Shown here in pieces: positions 1-9,590 of a stretch of DNA of 64,000 nt; within the stretch, counting starts at the first letter, position 1, and each line of letters starts with the position of its first letter. The notes beneath the pieces were generated by a model. It was given only the letters and a program-made list of their open reading frames with translations. It did not search any database and had not been told where the DNA came from. This stretch comes from Phormidesmis priestleyi ULC007. GTDB taxonomy: Bacteria > Cyanobacteriota > Cyanobacteriia > Leptolyngbyales > Leptolyngbyaceae. The DNA lies in the NCBI RefSeq assembly GCF_001895925.1, contig NZ_MPPI01000005.1, positions 145,744 through 209,743 of the forward strand, given 5' to 3'. The position numbers were made by a program, and so were the translations under genes.

Positions 1-327
1 GACTCGCTGAGAATGGGTCGGTTGATATTCAACTTTCCAGCATTGGTCGATCGCTCTAAGCTGCAACTGATCGGGCAACTCGTGAGAAGCTTCGAGCGAG
101 AGTTGTTGACGCTGCTCTTCTAGCCGCCCGATCGTTTTCGCAATCCAACTTTGCTTGGTGTGCAAAATTTCAGGAATGCGACTTTGATCAAACCCTTTGG
201 GAACGATCACCTCTAGTCCGTCTTGAACGGTCATTCTCAGGCTGACGTGTTTTGCCTTCAGGCTTTCCCGAACTTTATAGCCAGGTAGCGCCGTAAGCTG
301 ACTCGTGATCAGTTTAGACTCAGCCAT
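1..327 (-). CDS. YgjP/DUF45-type metal-dependent hydrolase, N-terminal part
   Basis: The visible 109 codons run from an ATG at 327 off the left edge, so the C-terminus, where the HExxH-type zinc motif of this family lies, is missing. The segment LRMTVQDGLEVIVPKGFD followed by a basic helix (IPEILHTKQSWIAK) is characteristic of the N-terminal domain of the YgjP-like (DUF45, M48-like) metallopeptidase-fold proteins. In this family a zinc-dependent hydrolase activity is predicted; the physiological substrate is not established. It is transcribed in the same direction as dnaB upstream of it, with a 190-base gap holding an AT-rich microsatellite. Family call from sequence pattern; catalytic residues cannot be checked here. 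Confidence 0.7.
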   Translation of the reverse strand, partial: MAESKLITSQLTALPGYKVRESLKAKHVSLRMTVQDGLEVIVPKGFDQSRIPEILHTKQSWIAKTIGRLEEQRQQLSLEASHELPDQLQLRAIDQCWKVEYQPTHSQRV

Positions 328-448
328 GTGTATCCATCGCGGCAAATGCTAATCAGTGAAATAAATCAACTTTGAAGGACTAACTGAGGCAGTCAATTTT
401 TTGCCAGATTTTAAACGCTACCGCAACTGGCTGCTAAGAAAATTAATC

Positions 449-479
449 ATTATTACTACTATTAATAATAATAATAATA
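449..479. repeat. ATT/AAT trinucleotide microsatellite
   Basis: A short run of imperfect then perfect AAT triplets lies between the partial hydrolase gene and dnaB. It is A/T only apart from three C residues and could vary in length by slippage. It sits just upstream of the hydrolase start on the minus strand, so length variation might affect that promoter (inference). Confidence 0.7.
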
Positions 480-517
480 CACAGGATCATCGTAGTTGCT
501 TTGTGATACTCGAGACC

Positions 518-2779
518 CTAACTCCGATTTGGAGAGGCAAGGTTGCGAAACTGCGTAAATTGAGGCTCAAATAAAAGTTTCACCGTCCCGGTCGGCCCGT
601 TGCGATGTTTGCTGATGATCACTTCAGCGATGCCGCGATCGGGTGTGTCTTTGTTGTAATATTCATCGCGATATAACATCATTACGAGGTCGGCGTCTTG
701 CTCAATTGACCCCGACTCGCGAAGGTCAGACATCATGGGACGCTTTTCGGTGCGGGACTCAACTCCTCGGCTCAGTTGAGATAGCGCGATCACAGGCACG
801 TTTAACTCACGGGCAAGACCTTTCAGCGATCGCGTAATTCGTGACAACACCTGCACTCGATTTTCGCTGCCGTTCCCTTCCATTAGCTGCAAATAGTCGA
901 TCAGCACTAACCCCAACGCGCCACCCTGCTCTGCCTGAAGGCGACGAGACTGCGATCGCATTTCATTTGCCCCTAAATTAGGCGTGTCGTCAATAAAGAT
1001 CGGCAACTGCGACAATGTGCTGATGGCGTGTCCCAGCGGTTCCCACTCATTCTGGCTGATCCGCCCTGCCCGTAGTCGCCCACTCTCAATTCGCACTTCA
1101 CTGGCAAGTAATCGTTGCACTAGCTGATCTTTTGACATCTCTAAACTAAAGATGGCAACAGGAAGTTTATGATAAGCCGCAATGTTGCGAGCCACGTTCA
1201 GGACAAAACTCGTGTTATGAACACAAATGTCATTGGCAACGAAATTGTGAGTTTCTGGAATGGTTAAGTCATAAACTTGTTGATTGCCTAGCGGCTCGAT
1301 CTCAACAATTTCGTCCCAATACACTTCACTAGTTGCCGCTTGAAGGGGACGATCTAGCAAAGCCATCTTGCCCGACTGAACGTTACTTCGTCCAATCTCA
1401 AGGGGAATTAAATCTCGACTTAGTTGATCGGATTTGTCGGCGATCGCTTGACTGACTTTTTGAAGTGCCGATTCTTTGCCGAAGATACCGACTTCTGCAA
1501 TAAATGTCTGCATCGATCGCGTATCGGTAATGTCGAGATGGTATTTAGGCGATCGCGACTTCAATGAAGCAATCACTTCAAAGCGCAGCAGCAGATGCTG
1601 AATCTGTTTTGCTAACCGATGGTTGACCGCAGCATAGCCTAATTGAGATTCACCACTCGCTAAAACCGTTGCCCAGCCATCAGTCACAAACAAGCGGTTG
1701 AGAAAGAGTGCCACCTGCGATCGCGGCAATTTGAAGACGATCGCCGGAATTTCCTGCATCTGAGTAGCTGTGTCGCAAAGCAATTCGACTTCAGAATCTC
1801 GAATGGACTCCGTACCAAAAACTTCTAGCTTGCGAGGCACGGCAATCTTTTCACCGAGGTTAAGCAGCGCTAGCGATCGCCAGCCGTCGATCGTCAAATA
1901 GGGATGGCTCAAAGTCGAATCGACTGAGCGACCCGATCGCGTCGTCACTCTAAAAACGGGCTTGATCCCATCATCGACAAACGCTGAGGGCCGGGTAAAT
2001 CCAAACTTCCAGTCAGTGTTTAAGGTCAGGAGAGTGGCACAGCCGTGATGATAAATTTGCTCGATCGTCGTCACGCTGCCGTCACTTAAAACGATTTCTG
2101 AGTTAGCTGCCAGACATTTTCCCATCGACGGGCGACCTGCAACAATGATCAGATCCGATCGCTGAAACCCCTGAGTCATCGCGTCTAAATCATAGAAGCC
2201 GCAAGATAAACCGGGCGTTGCCATGCCTGTTGAAAGGCGCTCGATTTCTGAAAAGGTTTGAGTCAGCACATCGGCTGCTGAAACAAGTCCCTGCTGTGGG
2301 CGCGCTTGAGTGACGTTAAAGACCTTCTGCTCTGCGTCATCTAAAACCGTTTCTAACTCTTCAGCCGTTTTGTGACCGAGTTGAGAAATTTCTTGCCCGA
2401 CCTTGATTAGCTTACGGCGCAAAAATTTATCGGTGACAAGCTGCGCGTATTGGTCAATGTTGACAGCGCTCACCGTGCGATCGACCAACTGCACTAATTT
2501 GTTTTGTCCGCCCACCTTATCGAGCAAGCCGCGATCTTGCAGCCAAGTGGTGACGCTCATCAGATCGGTTGGGCTGCCCTGATTTTGAAGGGCGATCGCC
2601 GCTCTAAAAATTTCTCGATGAGCGCTGAGATAAAAGGCTTCTGGTGCAATTAGATCGAGAATGCGAGTCAGCGCTTCGGGGTCAAGCAAGATGCCTCCCA
2701 AAATCGCTTCTTCTGCATCAATATTTTGAGGCGGAACTTTATCTTGAAACGGCTGAAAGTTAAGCTGTTCTTGAGCCAT
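518..2779 (-). CDS. dnaB: Replicative DNA helicase DnaB, intein-containing precursor
   Basis: Replicative hexameric helicase that unwinds DNA at the fork. The 753-residue reading frame is about 450 residues of extein plus a 301-residue intein. The N-terminal DnaB domain begins around NIDAEEAILGGILLDPEAL (residues 19-37). The RecA-like domain has Walker A GRPSMGK (215-221), interrupted right after the Lys by the intein and resumed at TSFVLN (523 onward), then Walker B LVLIDYLQLM and the motif SGSIEQDADLVMM near the C-terminus. That second motif is where the well-known Synechocystis DnaB intein sits; here it is uninterrupted. Until the intein splices, the P-loop is split, so helicase activity depends on splicing. 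rplI lies 164 bases upstream on the same strand, the usual cyanobacterial order. Confidence 0.97.
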   Translation of the reverse strand: MAQEQLNFQPFQDKVPPQNIDAEEAILGGILLDPEALTRILDLIAPEAFYLSAHREIFRAAIALQNQGSPTDLMSVTTWLQDRGLLDKVGGQNKLVQLVDRTVSAVNIDQYAQLVTDKFLRRKLIKVGQEISQLGHKTAEELETVLDDAEQKVFNVTQARPQQGLVSAADVLTQTFSEIERLSTGMATPGLSCGFYDLDAMTQGFQRSDLIIVAGRPSMGKCLAANSEIVLSDGSVTTIEQIYHHGCATLLTLNTDWKFGFTRPSAFVDDGIKPVFRVTTRSGRSVDSTLSHPYLTIDGWRSLALLNLGEKIAVPRKLEVFGTESIRDSEVELLCDTATQMQEIPAIVFKLPRSQVALFLNRLFVTDGWATVLASGESQLGYAAVNHRLAKQIQHLLLRFEVIASLKSRSPKYHLDITDTRSMQTFIAEVGIFGKESALQKVSQAIADKSDQLSRDLIPLEIGRSNVQSGKMALLDRPLQAATSEVYWDEIVEIEPLGNQQVYDLTIPETHNFVANDICVHNTSFVLNVARNIAAYHKLPVAIFSLEMSKDQLVQRLLASEVRIESGRLRAGRISQNEWEPLGHAISTLSQLPIFIDDTPNLGANEMRSQSRRLQAEQGGALGLVLIDYLQLMEGNGSENRVQVLSRITRSLKGLARELNVPVIALSQLSRGVESRTEKRPMMSDLRESGSIEQDADLVMMLYRDEYYNKDTPDRGIAEVIISKHRNGPTGTVKLLFEPQFTQFRNLASPNRS
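1214..2116 (-). other. DnaB intein (301 aa) with a half-deleted homing endonuclease
   Basis: Residues 222-522 of the DnaB precursor. It begins with Cys (CLAANSEIVLSDGS), has a block-B-like TLSHPYLT with its His, and ends with THNFVANDICVHN followed by Thr+1, so the splicing residues (Cys1, penultimate His, Asn, Thr+1) are present. Between them lies one LAGLIDADG-like block, FLNRLFVTDGWATV, and downstream HLLLRFEVIASL. The first endonuclease block normally found after AVPRKL in related DnaB inteins is missing: the sequence passes from SEVELLCDTATQ directly to IPAIVFKL. Full DnaB inteins with intact endonucleases are longer (roughly 400 residues), mini-inteins about 140. I infer splicing-competent but homing-defective. 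Confidence 0.93.
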
Positions 2780-2904
2780 GACGGGGCAGTTTCAACAAGG
2801 TGAAGGCAAATCAAGGGGTGAGCTACCGCCTCGCTGCTCTACTCGCCCCTCAATATACTGTTAACAATAGTCTAGCAGAGACTAGTAAAAATGTACTTGC
2901 TACA

Positions 2905-2932
2905 GAACTTTGAGTGAAAAAATTCAAAGTTC
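2905..2932 (-). terminator. Hairpin between rplI and dnaB, possible weak terminator
   Basis: A perfect 9-bp inverted repeat (GAACTTTGA / TCAAAGTTC) with a 10-base loop lies just after the rplI stop. There is no good T-tract behind the stem on the minus strand, so it may be an attenuator or RNA-stability hairpin rather than a full terminator. Confidence 0.4.
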
Positions 2933-2943
2933 AAACCCGATCG

Positions 2944-3402
2944 CTAGCTGGCAACGACTTGAATGATCACCGTTGCGGTTACTTCAGGATGCAGCTTAAT
3001 TTCAGCCCTATATTCACCAATCTTGTGAACATCGGGGAGCGTAACGCCACGGCGATCGATTTCTTGCCCCGTGATTTGTTTGATCACATCTGCCACTTCT
3101 TGGTTGGTGACGGTGCCAAAGATCGCGTCATTCTCACCGACTTGTTTAGCGATCGTAAAGCTGCCCGCTTTTTCGAGTGCCGCTTTTTGAGTGGTTGAGA
3201 CTTCCTTCAGTTCTGCAAGACGCTGACGCTCTTTCTCTTTGCGCCGCTCAACCTGCTTGAGAAGACCCGCCGTTGCATTTTGTCCCTTACCTTGGGGGAT
3301 CAAATAATTTCGGGCATAACCGGGGGCCACTTCGACCAAATCGCCCGATTTACCCAGCTTACTCACGTCCTGATTAAGGACTAATTGAACACGCTTCGCC
3401 AT
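2944..3402 (-). CDS. rplI: 50S ribosomal protein bL9
   Basis: Ribosomal protein L9, bound to 23S rRNA near the L1 stalk. The 152-residue length is normal. The N-terminal domain shows [25 protein letters not shown] and [13 protein letters not shown] (residues 28-40), the classic L9 signature. A long basic connecting helix follows ([20 protein letters not shown]), then a C-terminal domain with [10 protein letters not shown] and [15 protein letters not shown]. The gene heads the rplI-dnaB pair. The C-terminus [12 protein letters not shown] is typical. Confidence 0.98.
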   Translation of the reverse strand: MAKRVQLVLNQDVSKLGKSGDLVEVAPGYARNYLIPQGKGQNATAGLLKQVERRKEKERQRLAELKEVSTTQKAALEKAGSFTIAKQVGENDAIFGTVTNQEVADVIKQITGQEIDRRGVTLPDVHKIGEYRAEIKLHPEVTATVIIQVVAS

Positions 3403-3725
3403 AATATTCCTGTTGTCAACTGTGCCGCAGAACTTCTTATTTTACCACGGTGTGATGGGTTTAAAGCCTTGCCCTTCAGGGCAAAAAAAGCTATAGTCCC
3501 TATACGTTGTCGGGGCATCGACCGTTAGGTTAGGCAATGTCAGACAGGCTACGCCTGCAATTGCTGTTTGATCCTAGAATTCTTCAGGCTTTAGCCAGAG
3601 GAGTATGTCAATGGAGAACGGAGAAGAAAGGCTTAATTTTGAGTTTGAGAGGTGCGATCGCGCGTCTTTTCACCCTTAAAGTCAAGCCTCTAATCCCTTA
3701 TCCAATTCTCATCTTAATTTAGTGA
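3403..3725. other. Intergenic region between the glycosyltransferase unit and rplI
   Basis: About 320 bases without a convincing gene. It should hold the rplI promoter. A 61-codon open frame on the plus strand (3537-3722) has no recognisable family, no good ribosome binding site and an unnatural composition, so I do not call it. A small palindrome (TTGCCC TTCA GGGCAA followed by As) lies near 3470-3490. Confidence 0.6.
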
Positions 3726-5867
3726 CTAAAGACTATCAGAAAGAGTCACTTTTAACGGGATTGAGAGTGGATTAGGCATTCGATCAGAAAACCAGAACCC
3801 TTGTTCCAGAACCATTGTCGGCACCAAACGATACTCTCCGGGCAAAAGGGGAGCTTGAATGGTTGCCACGATCGCGGTCGATTCGCCAGGATTTACATCT
3901 GAAGGCAGCAAAGTTCTGAGAGGCTCTCTAGGTAACCGCCCTGATAGGTCAAACCATCGGTAGGAAAAATGGGTTGGGTAACGCCCCCAAGATGACCAGG
4001 TGAAGTTGCTCGTGTTCTTAAGAATCACAGGGAGTTGAAAAGAGTCGCCTGTTTTCAGAAATTTTGGAAGAGTACTCGGCAGATATTGAATATCCACCGC
4101 AGGAATGGGAGAAATCGGAAGCTGATAGTGAGTGACTCGAAACTGAGGTTCATGTGAGAAAGTTAGTTTCGAGCCACCCTCAGTTTTTGAAAGACGAGAA
4201 ATCAGGCAAAGCCGCTGAGGTTTTTCAATCCCTCCCTTTTGAGACTGCATCAGCCAGTTCGCCACTTGAGGAAAACTCATCGGCTTGTCAGAGCTGTAAT
4301 AGTTAGGCGGTAAATTTCCTGAATAACCATTCACAACGGGCACATTTGCCTTTAGCCCGGCCCACATTGCGGTCAGTTGATCCACAACCTGGGCTGGAAG
4401 AGTTTGCGTATACGCAACTTCACAGCCCTGCATCAATTGGGCCGCCTCAGCTTCTAGCTTTAAGTAGGGTGTTTTATCGTAGGCAGGAATATTAAAAGTT
4501 ATCTGCTCTATCAGGCACAAACCGAGGAAGATAGATGGAAGTGATGTCATCCTCCTTTGTCCTCCCAAAGCTGTTCGTCGATTTAGAATCGAGTTGAAAA
4601 ACGCATCAGCACTTAAGCAAATTGCAATGAGTAAATAGCAATCTATTATCGTCCAGATTCGTGACACCGCCCGAATCGCAGTCGCTCCTGGAACCAGGCT
4701 ATACACAAATTGCCAAAGGGAAAAGCCGTTCGGGAATCGTAGCGAGATTGCGAACAGCAGAGCCGACACCCCTAGACAAAGCTTGACGAGCAAAAAACGC
4801 TGAGGTGGAATTTTCTGTGCTATCCCAGCATACAGACCCAGACCTAATAGACCAATCACCGTAAAACCTAGAAACAGCGAATGTTCCCAAAAAAGCGGCA
4901 GTTTAGCAGAGACCGAATCATACCAAACCATTCCCCAAGGTGACTGAGGAGACGGAAGAAACCAGGAAACCAGACGAGGAAGTATTTGACTCACCTCTGC
5001 GTAAGTGCGTTCCCCAATCAACGCTTTAACTTGCAGATAAGGCATGAGCGTAAGTACCATACCGAGTCCCCATCCTGTAAACATGAGCAGAACAGATGCC
5101 CAGTGAGTTCGGCAAAAAGCGGCAAATCGAACCCCAAAGCTTCCAGTCCCTTCGCTGTAACCAGGGCGTTCCATAAACCAAAGTAAAGGGATGGCAACTA
5201 GCAAACTCAGCAACAGAAACCAGCCTAGATAGATCCCAGAAAGAACCTGCAAATAGATCAGCAGCAGCGAAAGTGCTAATCGTCGGCGAGTAGGCTGGCG
5301 GCTAAACTCCCAAAGACACAGCAATGCCAATGGAGTAAAGAATTGGGGAAACAACTGCGAGTGGGAAATCTGAGAGATTCTAGGCATTCCAAACGCGAAC
5401 AGGAACGCGCCCAGTCCTGCGAGTTCCCGTCTAATGTGTTGACGGTGTAGCACAAAAGCGAAGCCAAAGAAGTTCAGCGCAGAAACCAGCATCATCCACA
5501 GTTGGAATGCGGTATCAGTCGAGGCAAAAGCTCTGAGCAACCAATAGATAGGTGCTGCTCCCCACAAGTTGTCTGAAAAGGCTAGGACATTGGGAAAAGG
5601 ATAGAAAAAGGCAGGAGACCACGGGGAGGCAGTGTAATTTCTGTTAAAGACAAGCTGGAAGGAATGCTCTAGAAAGTACTGATTCAACCAAGGATCTCCT
5701 GGATCTCCTGGCATTTTAGAAAAGCCGCTAAACAGAGTGGGATAAAACATCATGATCAATCCCAGCAAGCAGAGAAGCAGATAGAACCACCCAGTGCGAG
5801 AGCAAAACTTTACCCACTTCTCCAAAAGCCTTGAGGCGTTGTGCTTCGATCGGGTTGGGTTAAACAT
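3726..5867 (-). CDS. Large multi-pass membrane protein, GT-C glycosyltransferase-like
   Basis: 713 residues. About 11-13 hydrophobic segments fill residues 25-440 and a soluble C-terminal part of about 270 residues ends in a beta-rich domain (from about [17 protein letters not shown]). The first extracytoplasmic loop carries GDPGDPW (54-60), an acidic motif in the position used by GT-C lipid-phosphosugar transferases. The start overlaps the end of the upstream GT2 gene by 8 bases, so the two are probably translationally coupled. I infer that the GT2 partner makes a polyprenyl-phosphate sugar used by this membrane protein for surface glycan or protein decoration. No family name can be fixed from sequence alone; a YfhO-like membrane protein is an alternative. 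Confidence 0.75.
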   Translation of the reverse strand: MFNPTRSKHNASRLLEKWVKFCSRTGWFYLLLCLLGLIMMFYPTLFSGFSKMPGDPGDPWLNQYFLEHSFQLVFNRNYTASPWSPAFFYPFPNVLAFSDNLWGAAPIYWLLRAFASTDTAFQLWMMLVSALNFFGFAFVLHRQHIRRELAGLGAFLFAFGMPRISQISHSQLFPQFFTPLALLCLWEFSRQPTRRRLALSLLLIYLQVLSGIYLGWFLLLSLLVAIPLLWFMERPGYSEGTGSFGVRFAAFCRTHWASVLLMFTGWGLGMVLTLMPYLQVKALIGERTYAEVSQILPRLVSWFLPSPQSPWGMVWYDSVSAKLPLFWEHSLFLGFTVIGLLGLGLYAGIAQKIPPQRFLLVKLCLGVSALLFAISLRFPNGFSLWQFVYSLVPGATAIRAVSRIWTIIDCYLLIAICLSADAFFNSILNRRTALGGQRRMTSLPSIFLGLCLIEQITFNIPAYDKTPYLKLEAEAAQLMQGCEVAYTQTLPAQVVDQLTAMWAGLKANVPVVNGYSGNLPPNYYSSDKPMSFPQVANWLMQSQKGGIEKPQRLCLISRLSKTEGGSKLTFSHEPQFRVTHYQLPISPIPAVDIQYLPSTLPKFLKTGDSFQLPVILKNTSNFTWSSWGRYPTHFSYRWFDLSGRLPREPLRTLLPSDVNPGESTAIVATIQAPLLPGEYRLVPTMVLEQGFWFSDRMPNPLSIPLKVTLSDSL

Positions 5868-6618
5868 CGGGCGTAAACCTTTCGTAAGACTGACCAGAGG
5901 CAGAAGAGACCTTTTTAGAGCGAAAGAGGTTGTATTTGAGAATGCAGAAAACTGCTCTCACTCCGTCTTTCCAGGTAATTTTTTTACCCTCTTTGTAGGT
6001 GCGTCCGTAATAGGAGATGCCGACTTCGTAGATCCGGCAACCCATTCCTGCGACTTTGGCAGTGATTTCTGGCTCAAACCCAAATCGATTCTCTTCAATT
6101 CTGATTGACTGAATCACGTCTCGCCGGAATGCTTTATAGCAAGATTCCATATCGGTGAGATTGATATTAGTCAGCATATTGGAGAGCGTGGTTAAAAATT
6201 GATTGCCAATCATGTGCCAATAGTAGACGACGCGATGGGGCTGACTGCCCATAAACCGTGAGCCAAACACAACGTCTGCTTTGCCTTCTAAAATCGGTCG
6301 AATCATCACGGAAAATTCTCGCGGATCGTACTCCAAATCAGCATCTTGGACGATCACAACGTCTCCAGTCGCAGCAGCAAACCCTGTTCTCAAAGCCGCC
6401 CCTTTACCCCGATTTCTAGGGTGGTAGATAACCTGATCTACCTGGGATTCAACCACTTGTTTGAGTAAATCTATCGTGCCGTAGATCGAACAGTCATCGA
6501 CGATGATTACTTCAATCTCAACACCCAGATCTTTGACTGGAGAAGCTTTTACGGATTTAACAACTTGACTAATGGTGGAAATTTCATTGAAACAGGGAAT
6601 GACCACTGATAGTTTCAT
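5860..6618 (-). CDS. Glycosyltransferase family 2, DPM1/GtrB-like
   Basis: 252-residue cytoplasmic or membrane-associated transferase of the GT2 GT-A fold. It opens with [20 protein letters not shown], has the nucleotide-binding Asp pair VIIVDDCS (38-43), the [13 protein letters not shown] motif and the metal-binding QDADLEYD. The region FGSRFMG and the [12 protein letters not shown] segment match polyprenyl-phosphate glucose/mannose synthases without the C-terminal membrane helices. It lies directly upstream of, and overlaps, the polytopic GT-C-like gene. Known family role: transfer of a sugar from a nucleotide donor to polyprenyl phosphate. The specific sugar is unknown. Confidence 0.88.
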   Translation of the reverse strand: MKLSVVIPCFNEISTISQVVKSVKASPVKDLGVEIEVIIVDDCSIYGTIDLLKQVVESQVDQVIYHPRNRGKGAALRTGFAAATGDVVIVQDADLEYDPREFSVMIRPILEGKADVVFGSRFMGSQPHRVVYYWHMIGNQFLTTLSNMLTNINLTDMESCYKAFRRDVIQSIRIEENRFGFEPEITAKVAGMGCRIYEVGISYYGRTYKEGKKITWKDGVRAVFCILKYNLFRSKKVSSASGQSYERFTPDV

Positions 6619-6788
6619 AGGGGAAGTCCGATCGCTTTAGAAACCTGCAAACAGCAGAATAAACTGGATTGAGTCGCAAAAGCTATCGCATCTAATTAAT
6701 CAACTCCACCCATGCCATCTAAGGGTTGTGAAGTCTGTCTGTTTAGTTATCAAAATCGGACAATCTTGCTTTTTCTGTTATTCGTTTG

Positions 6789-7643
6789 TCATAGTTTGAT
6801 CGCTTCTCCCACCTTCATCACTCGTAGTTGGCTCTTCACCCCTTGCTGCCTGAGCGCTTGAGCAAACGCTTCAGGAGTCCCTGTTAAGGCTGGAAACGTG
6901 CCAAAGTGCATAGGAATCACCGTGACAGGATTGACCAATTTAACCGCCTCTGCTGCCCGTGTGGGGCCCATCGTAAAGTGATCTCCAATGCAGGCAAGCA
7001 TCAAGCTGACTTTGCCAAACCGGGGGATCAGCGTCATGTCTTGAAATAAATCAGTGTCGCCCGTGTGGTAGATCACAGGCCCATTTTTGACGCTGATTAA
7101 AAATCCACCAGGGTTTCCGGCATATTGAGCAGGGCTGCCATCAGATGCCACCGCAGAGCTATGAACGGCTGGAATAAACGCCACTTTGACATCACCATTC
7201 AGCAGCGTCAGTTCTCCCCCAAAGTTTCCTTGAGTCTCTAGCCCTACGAGATCTTTTGGATAGCTGCCGTAAGCTACTAGGGCTTGACCTAAATCAGCCG
7301 TGCTTACGAGTTTAGCTTTTGTTTTTTGAGCGATCGCCGTCGCGTCTCCAACGTGATCAAAATGTCCGTGAGTGATTAGGATTAGATCAGCGCGATCGAG
7401 CTTTGCCAAATCTGCTTTTCCAGTCGGGTTGACTGGGTTAGTGAGCCAGGGATCAATCAGCAAAACCTTACCCGAAGGGGTAGTTAGCTTGAAGGCAGAT
7501 TGTCCATACCATAAAAGTTGAGTGTTGAGGGCAGGTTGAGCAGTGCTGCTAAAAACGTTGCAGCCAATAACAACCACCGCCAAAATCAGTGCCGCTAAAA
7601 CACCGCCAACCTTTGCAGATCTCATCCACTTCAAAATCGTCAT
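6789..7643 (-). CDS. MBL-fold metal-dependent hydrolase, predicted lipoprotein
   Basis: 284 residues. The N-terminus is basic (MTILKWMRSAK) followed by a hydrophobic stretch ending VVVIGC, a lipobox with Cys28, so the protein is probably exported and lipid-anchored. The metallo-beta-lactamase motif HGHFDH is at 92-97 with later ligands in VHSSAVASDG, YHTGDTDLF and PMHFGTF. The arrangement matches UPF0173-type, RNase-Z-like hydrolases, which are normally cytoplasmic; the lipobox is the unusual feature. Substrate unknown. The gene is monocistronic, with 170 bases to the GT2 gene. Confidence 0.85.
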   Translation of the reverse strand: MTILKWMRSAKVGGVLAALILAVVVIGCNVFSSTAQPALNTQLLWYGQSAFKLTTPSGKVLLIDPWLTNPVNPTGKADLAKLDRADLILITHGHFDHVGDATAIAQKTKAKLVSTADLGQALVAYGSYPKDLVGLETQGNFGGELTLLNGDVKVAFIPAVHSSAVASDGSPAQYAGNPGGFLISVKNGPVIYHTGDTDLFQDMTLIPRFGKVSLMLACIGDHFTMGPTRAAEAVKLVNPVTVIPMHFGTFPALTGTPEAFAQALRQQGVKSQLRVMKVGEAIKL

Positions 7644-7983
7644 TTCGTCAAATCCTTAGCATCAGCATCTCTTTGTGAAGATTAATCTTAAGCAAAATAG
7701 TGACAAGCCACATCATCTTTAAAGCGAAATCTGACTTCAGCAAAATTTCGTAGTTGATTGCGTCAATTTACCATTGACATTGCAACACGGATACCCTTGC
7801 TGACCTCTTAAAAAGGCTATACAGTTGAGTCAGCATTATTTGTAGGTTCGCCAGTCTTAAAGAAGCAGTTTTACCAGATCTGACTTTTTTAGAACTCTGG
7901 CGGTGCCTGCAAACCCTAACGCCCCTGGGGGAGATGAACACCTCGAAAAAGACCACTGCCTGAGCAGTTTGTGGAGTCTAGGG
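7644..7983. other. Divergent promoter region
   Basis: About 340 bases between the MBL gene (minus) and the small membrane protein (plus). It probably contains both promoters. Open frames here overlap each other on both strands and show no family features. No repeat was recognised. Confidence 0.5.
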
Positions 7984-8385
7984 ATGAACAGAAAGTTTGA
8001 AAAGTGGTTGACGATCGTCGCCTTGGGCAGTTGGGTCGCTTCGATGGGGGCACTGGTTGCGATCGAAGTTGCCTCGACTCAACCCCCGTCTGATCAGTCT
8101 TTGCTTTCAGAGTCCCAGGCGATTCGTCCTCAACGGCGAAACTCACAGTTTGCCTCGGTTTTAGACTCGCAGTTTTATCAGCAACTCAAACAGTCTGACG
8201 CTCTGGCGAGTTTAGAATCTGATCGGGGGCACTGGCTCGATCGGACGCGGGTCAGCAGTGAGGTTTTAAGTCGAGATTTTTCTGAGTTAGACGTTAAGAA
8301 CCAGAAACCAAGCATCAGCAGTTCTCTTAACCTCTTTGCCGTTTCACCTCATATAGGATCAATGCAGCAGAAATTGCCACGTTGA
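7984..8385 (+). CDS. Small membrane-anchored protein of unknown function
   Basis: 133 residues from ATG 7984. An in-frame extension to 7903 exists, but the extra residues (proline/asparagine rich) look non-coding. MNRKFEKW is followed by one hydrophobic segment (LTIVALGSWVASMGALVAIE, residues 9-28), an N-terminal anchor or uncleaved signal. A polar tail of about 100 residues rich in Ser, Asp and Gln follows. No domain recognised. The last 59 bases overlap the 3' end of the convergent methyltransferase gene, so the C-terminus may be longer or shorter in nature. Upstream sequence has only a weak purine stretch. Confidence 0.5.
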   Translation: MNRKFEKWLTIVALGSWVASMGALVAIEVASTQPPSDQSLLSESQAIRPQRRNSQFASVLDSQFYQQLKQSDALASLESDRGHWLDRTRVSSEVLSRDFSELDVKNQKPSISSSLNLFAVSPHIGSMQQKLPR

Positions 8386-9100
8386 GCGACTCTACACGTC
8401 GACTTAATGGAATTGTCACCTGTCGATCGGCGAGATCATTTAATGCCTGAGACAGCCCTGCGCCTTCGTTTCCCAGCAAGATCAGAGTCGGCTGACAAAA
8501 ATCAACTTCCCAATAAGTCTGAGGTGCGGTGGGAGCGGTAGAGATGACTTGCATCCCCGCAGCTTTGCACTTGAGAACCTCTGCCGTTAGATCAGCACTC
8601 ACCGCCATTGGCAACCGAAACCACTGACCTGCTGACGATCGCAGCACTTTAGGGTTATCTAAATCAACACTGTCATCACTGAGCAGCAAGCCTTCTGCGC
8701 CTGCCGCTGCTGCCGTACGGATAATCGTTCCTAAATTACCAGGGTCTTGAATTGTTTCTAACATCAAGCCCAACTGGGTGAAATGCAGAGGTTGAGCGTG
8801 AATGCGCCCTGCGGTCGCCACAACGCCGTCAGGTTCAACAGTGGTGGCGATCGCCCTAAGCACGTCTGGACTCACTAACTCAATTCGCTGGGCAATGTCT
8901 GTGAGGTTTTGCCATAGCGTTGGGTGCTGCGATCGCCACGCTTCAGTGTGGCAAACTGTTTCTAACGTAGCCTCAGCCGCACAGGCTTCTTCCAGCAAAT
9001 GCGTCCCTTCTAATAGAAAAAGCTGCTGTTCTCGCCGTTCTTTGGCACGATGCAGCTTACGCAATTGCTTGATCAAAGGGTTTTGCAGGCTCGTCAACAT
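8327..9100 (-). CDS. TrmH/SpoU-family RNA 2'-O-methyltransferase
   Basis: 257 residues from ATG 9100 (MLTSLQNPLIKQLRKLH, the usual family start); an in-frame ATG at 9139 would add 13 atypical residues. The N-terminal substrate-binding domain has FLLEGTHLLEEA. The SPOUT catalytic domain has motif 1 DPGNLGTIIRTAAAAG, motif 2 ILLGNEGAGLS and motif 3 IPLSRRVESLNVAISAALI, the SAM-binding knot. The family methylates ribose in tRNA or rRNA; which RNA is not deducible. The 3' end overlaps the convergent small gene. Confidence 0.92.
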   Translation of the reverse strand: MLTSLQNPLIKQLRKLHRAKERREQQLFLLEGTHLLEEACAAEATLETVCHTEAWRSQHPTLWQNLTDIAQRIELVSPDVLRAIATTVEPDGVVATAGRIHAQPLHFTQLGLMLETIQDPGNLGTIIRTAAAAGAEGLLLSDDSVDLDNPKVLRSSAGQWFRLPMAVSADLTAEVLKCKAAGMQVISTAPTAPQTYWEVDFCQPTLILLGNEGAGLSQALNDLADRQVTIPLSRRVESLNVAISAALILYEVKRQRG

Positions 9101-9332
9101 TGCGTTAGAAAAACTGAGAATAGGGCAAGCGATCTTCACCGATCAGATGAAATGGCAAGACCGATTGAAGAAAATTTTTACGAAACTGTAAAATAGCTGA
9201 CCTGGAATGATTGAAGTTTCGTTACAAAACTTTAGTTATCCATAAGTAAATTTACAGTAGTCGGGGAGATGATTAGCTTCACAAGAATCTTGATTTCTCA
9301 CGAACCCCTGAGAAAAATATCTCCCCCAACAA

Positions 9333-9416
9333 TGCGGAACCCGGGACTTGAACCCGGAAGTCCTTGCGAACACTAGAACCTGAATCTAGCGCGTCTACCA
9401 ATTCCGCCAGTCCCGC
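9333..9416 (-). tRNA. tRNA-Leu (anticodon CAG)
   Basis: 84 nt on the minus strand with a 7-bp acceptor stem (GCGGGAC / GTTCCGC), D-arm GGCGGAATTGGTAGACGC, anticodon stem CTAGA/TCTAG around loop TTCAGGT, a class II variable arm (TGTTCGCAAGGACT) and T-arm CCGGGTTCAAGTCCCGG. The long variable arm and the CAG anticodon identify leucine. CCA is not encoded. Confidence 0.96.
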
Positions 9417-9590
9417 ATGAGACATTTAAGCGTCACGACCTCCAATCTTGCAGTAGATTGGTCTACCTGTCAACAACTTTTTGGTCGGGGTTGAGCGATC
9501 GAGATCACAGTTACACGGTTGACTTTTGTGGGCTGTCAATCCAAAGTCTGGACATCTGCGATCTTTCCGGTAGAATCGAAACCAAATTTA

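Noticed and set aside
1214..2116. Active homing endonuclease in the DnaB intein
   Set aside because: Only one LAGLIDADG-like block remains, and the Asp-bearing first block is missing.
3537..3722. 61-codon plus-strand ORF upstream of rplI
   Set aside because: No ribosome site, no family, composition not protein-like; lies in the rplI upstream region.
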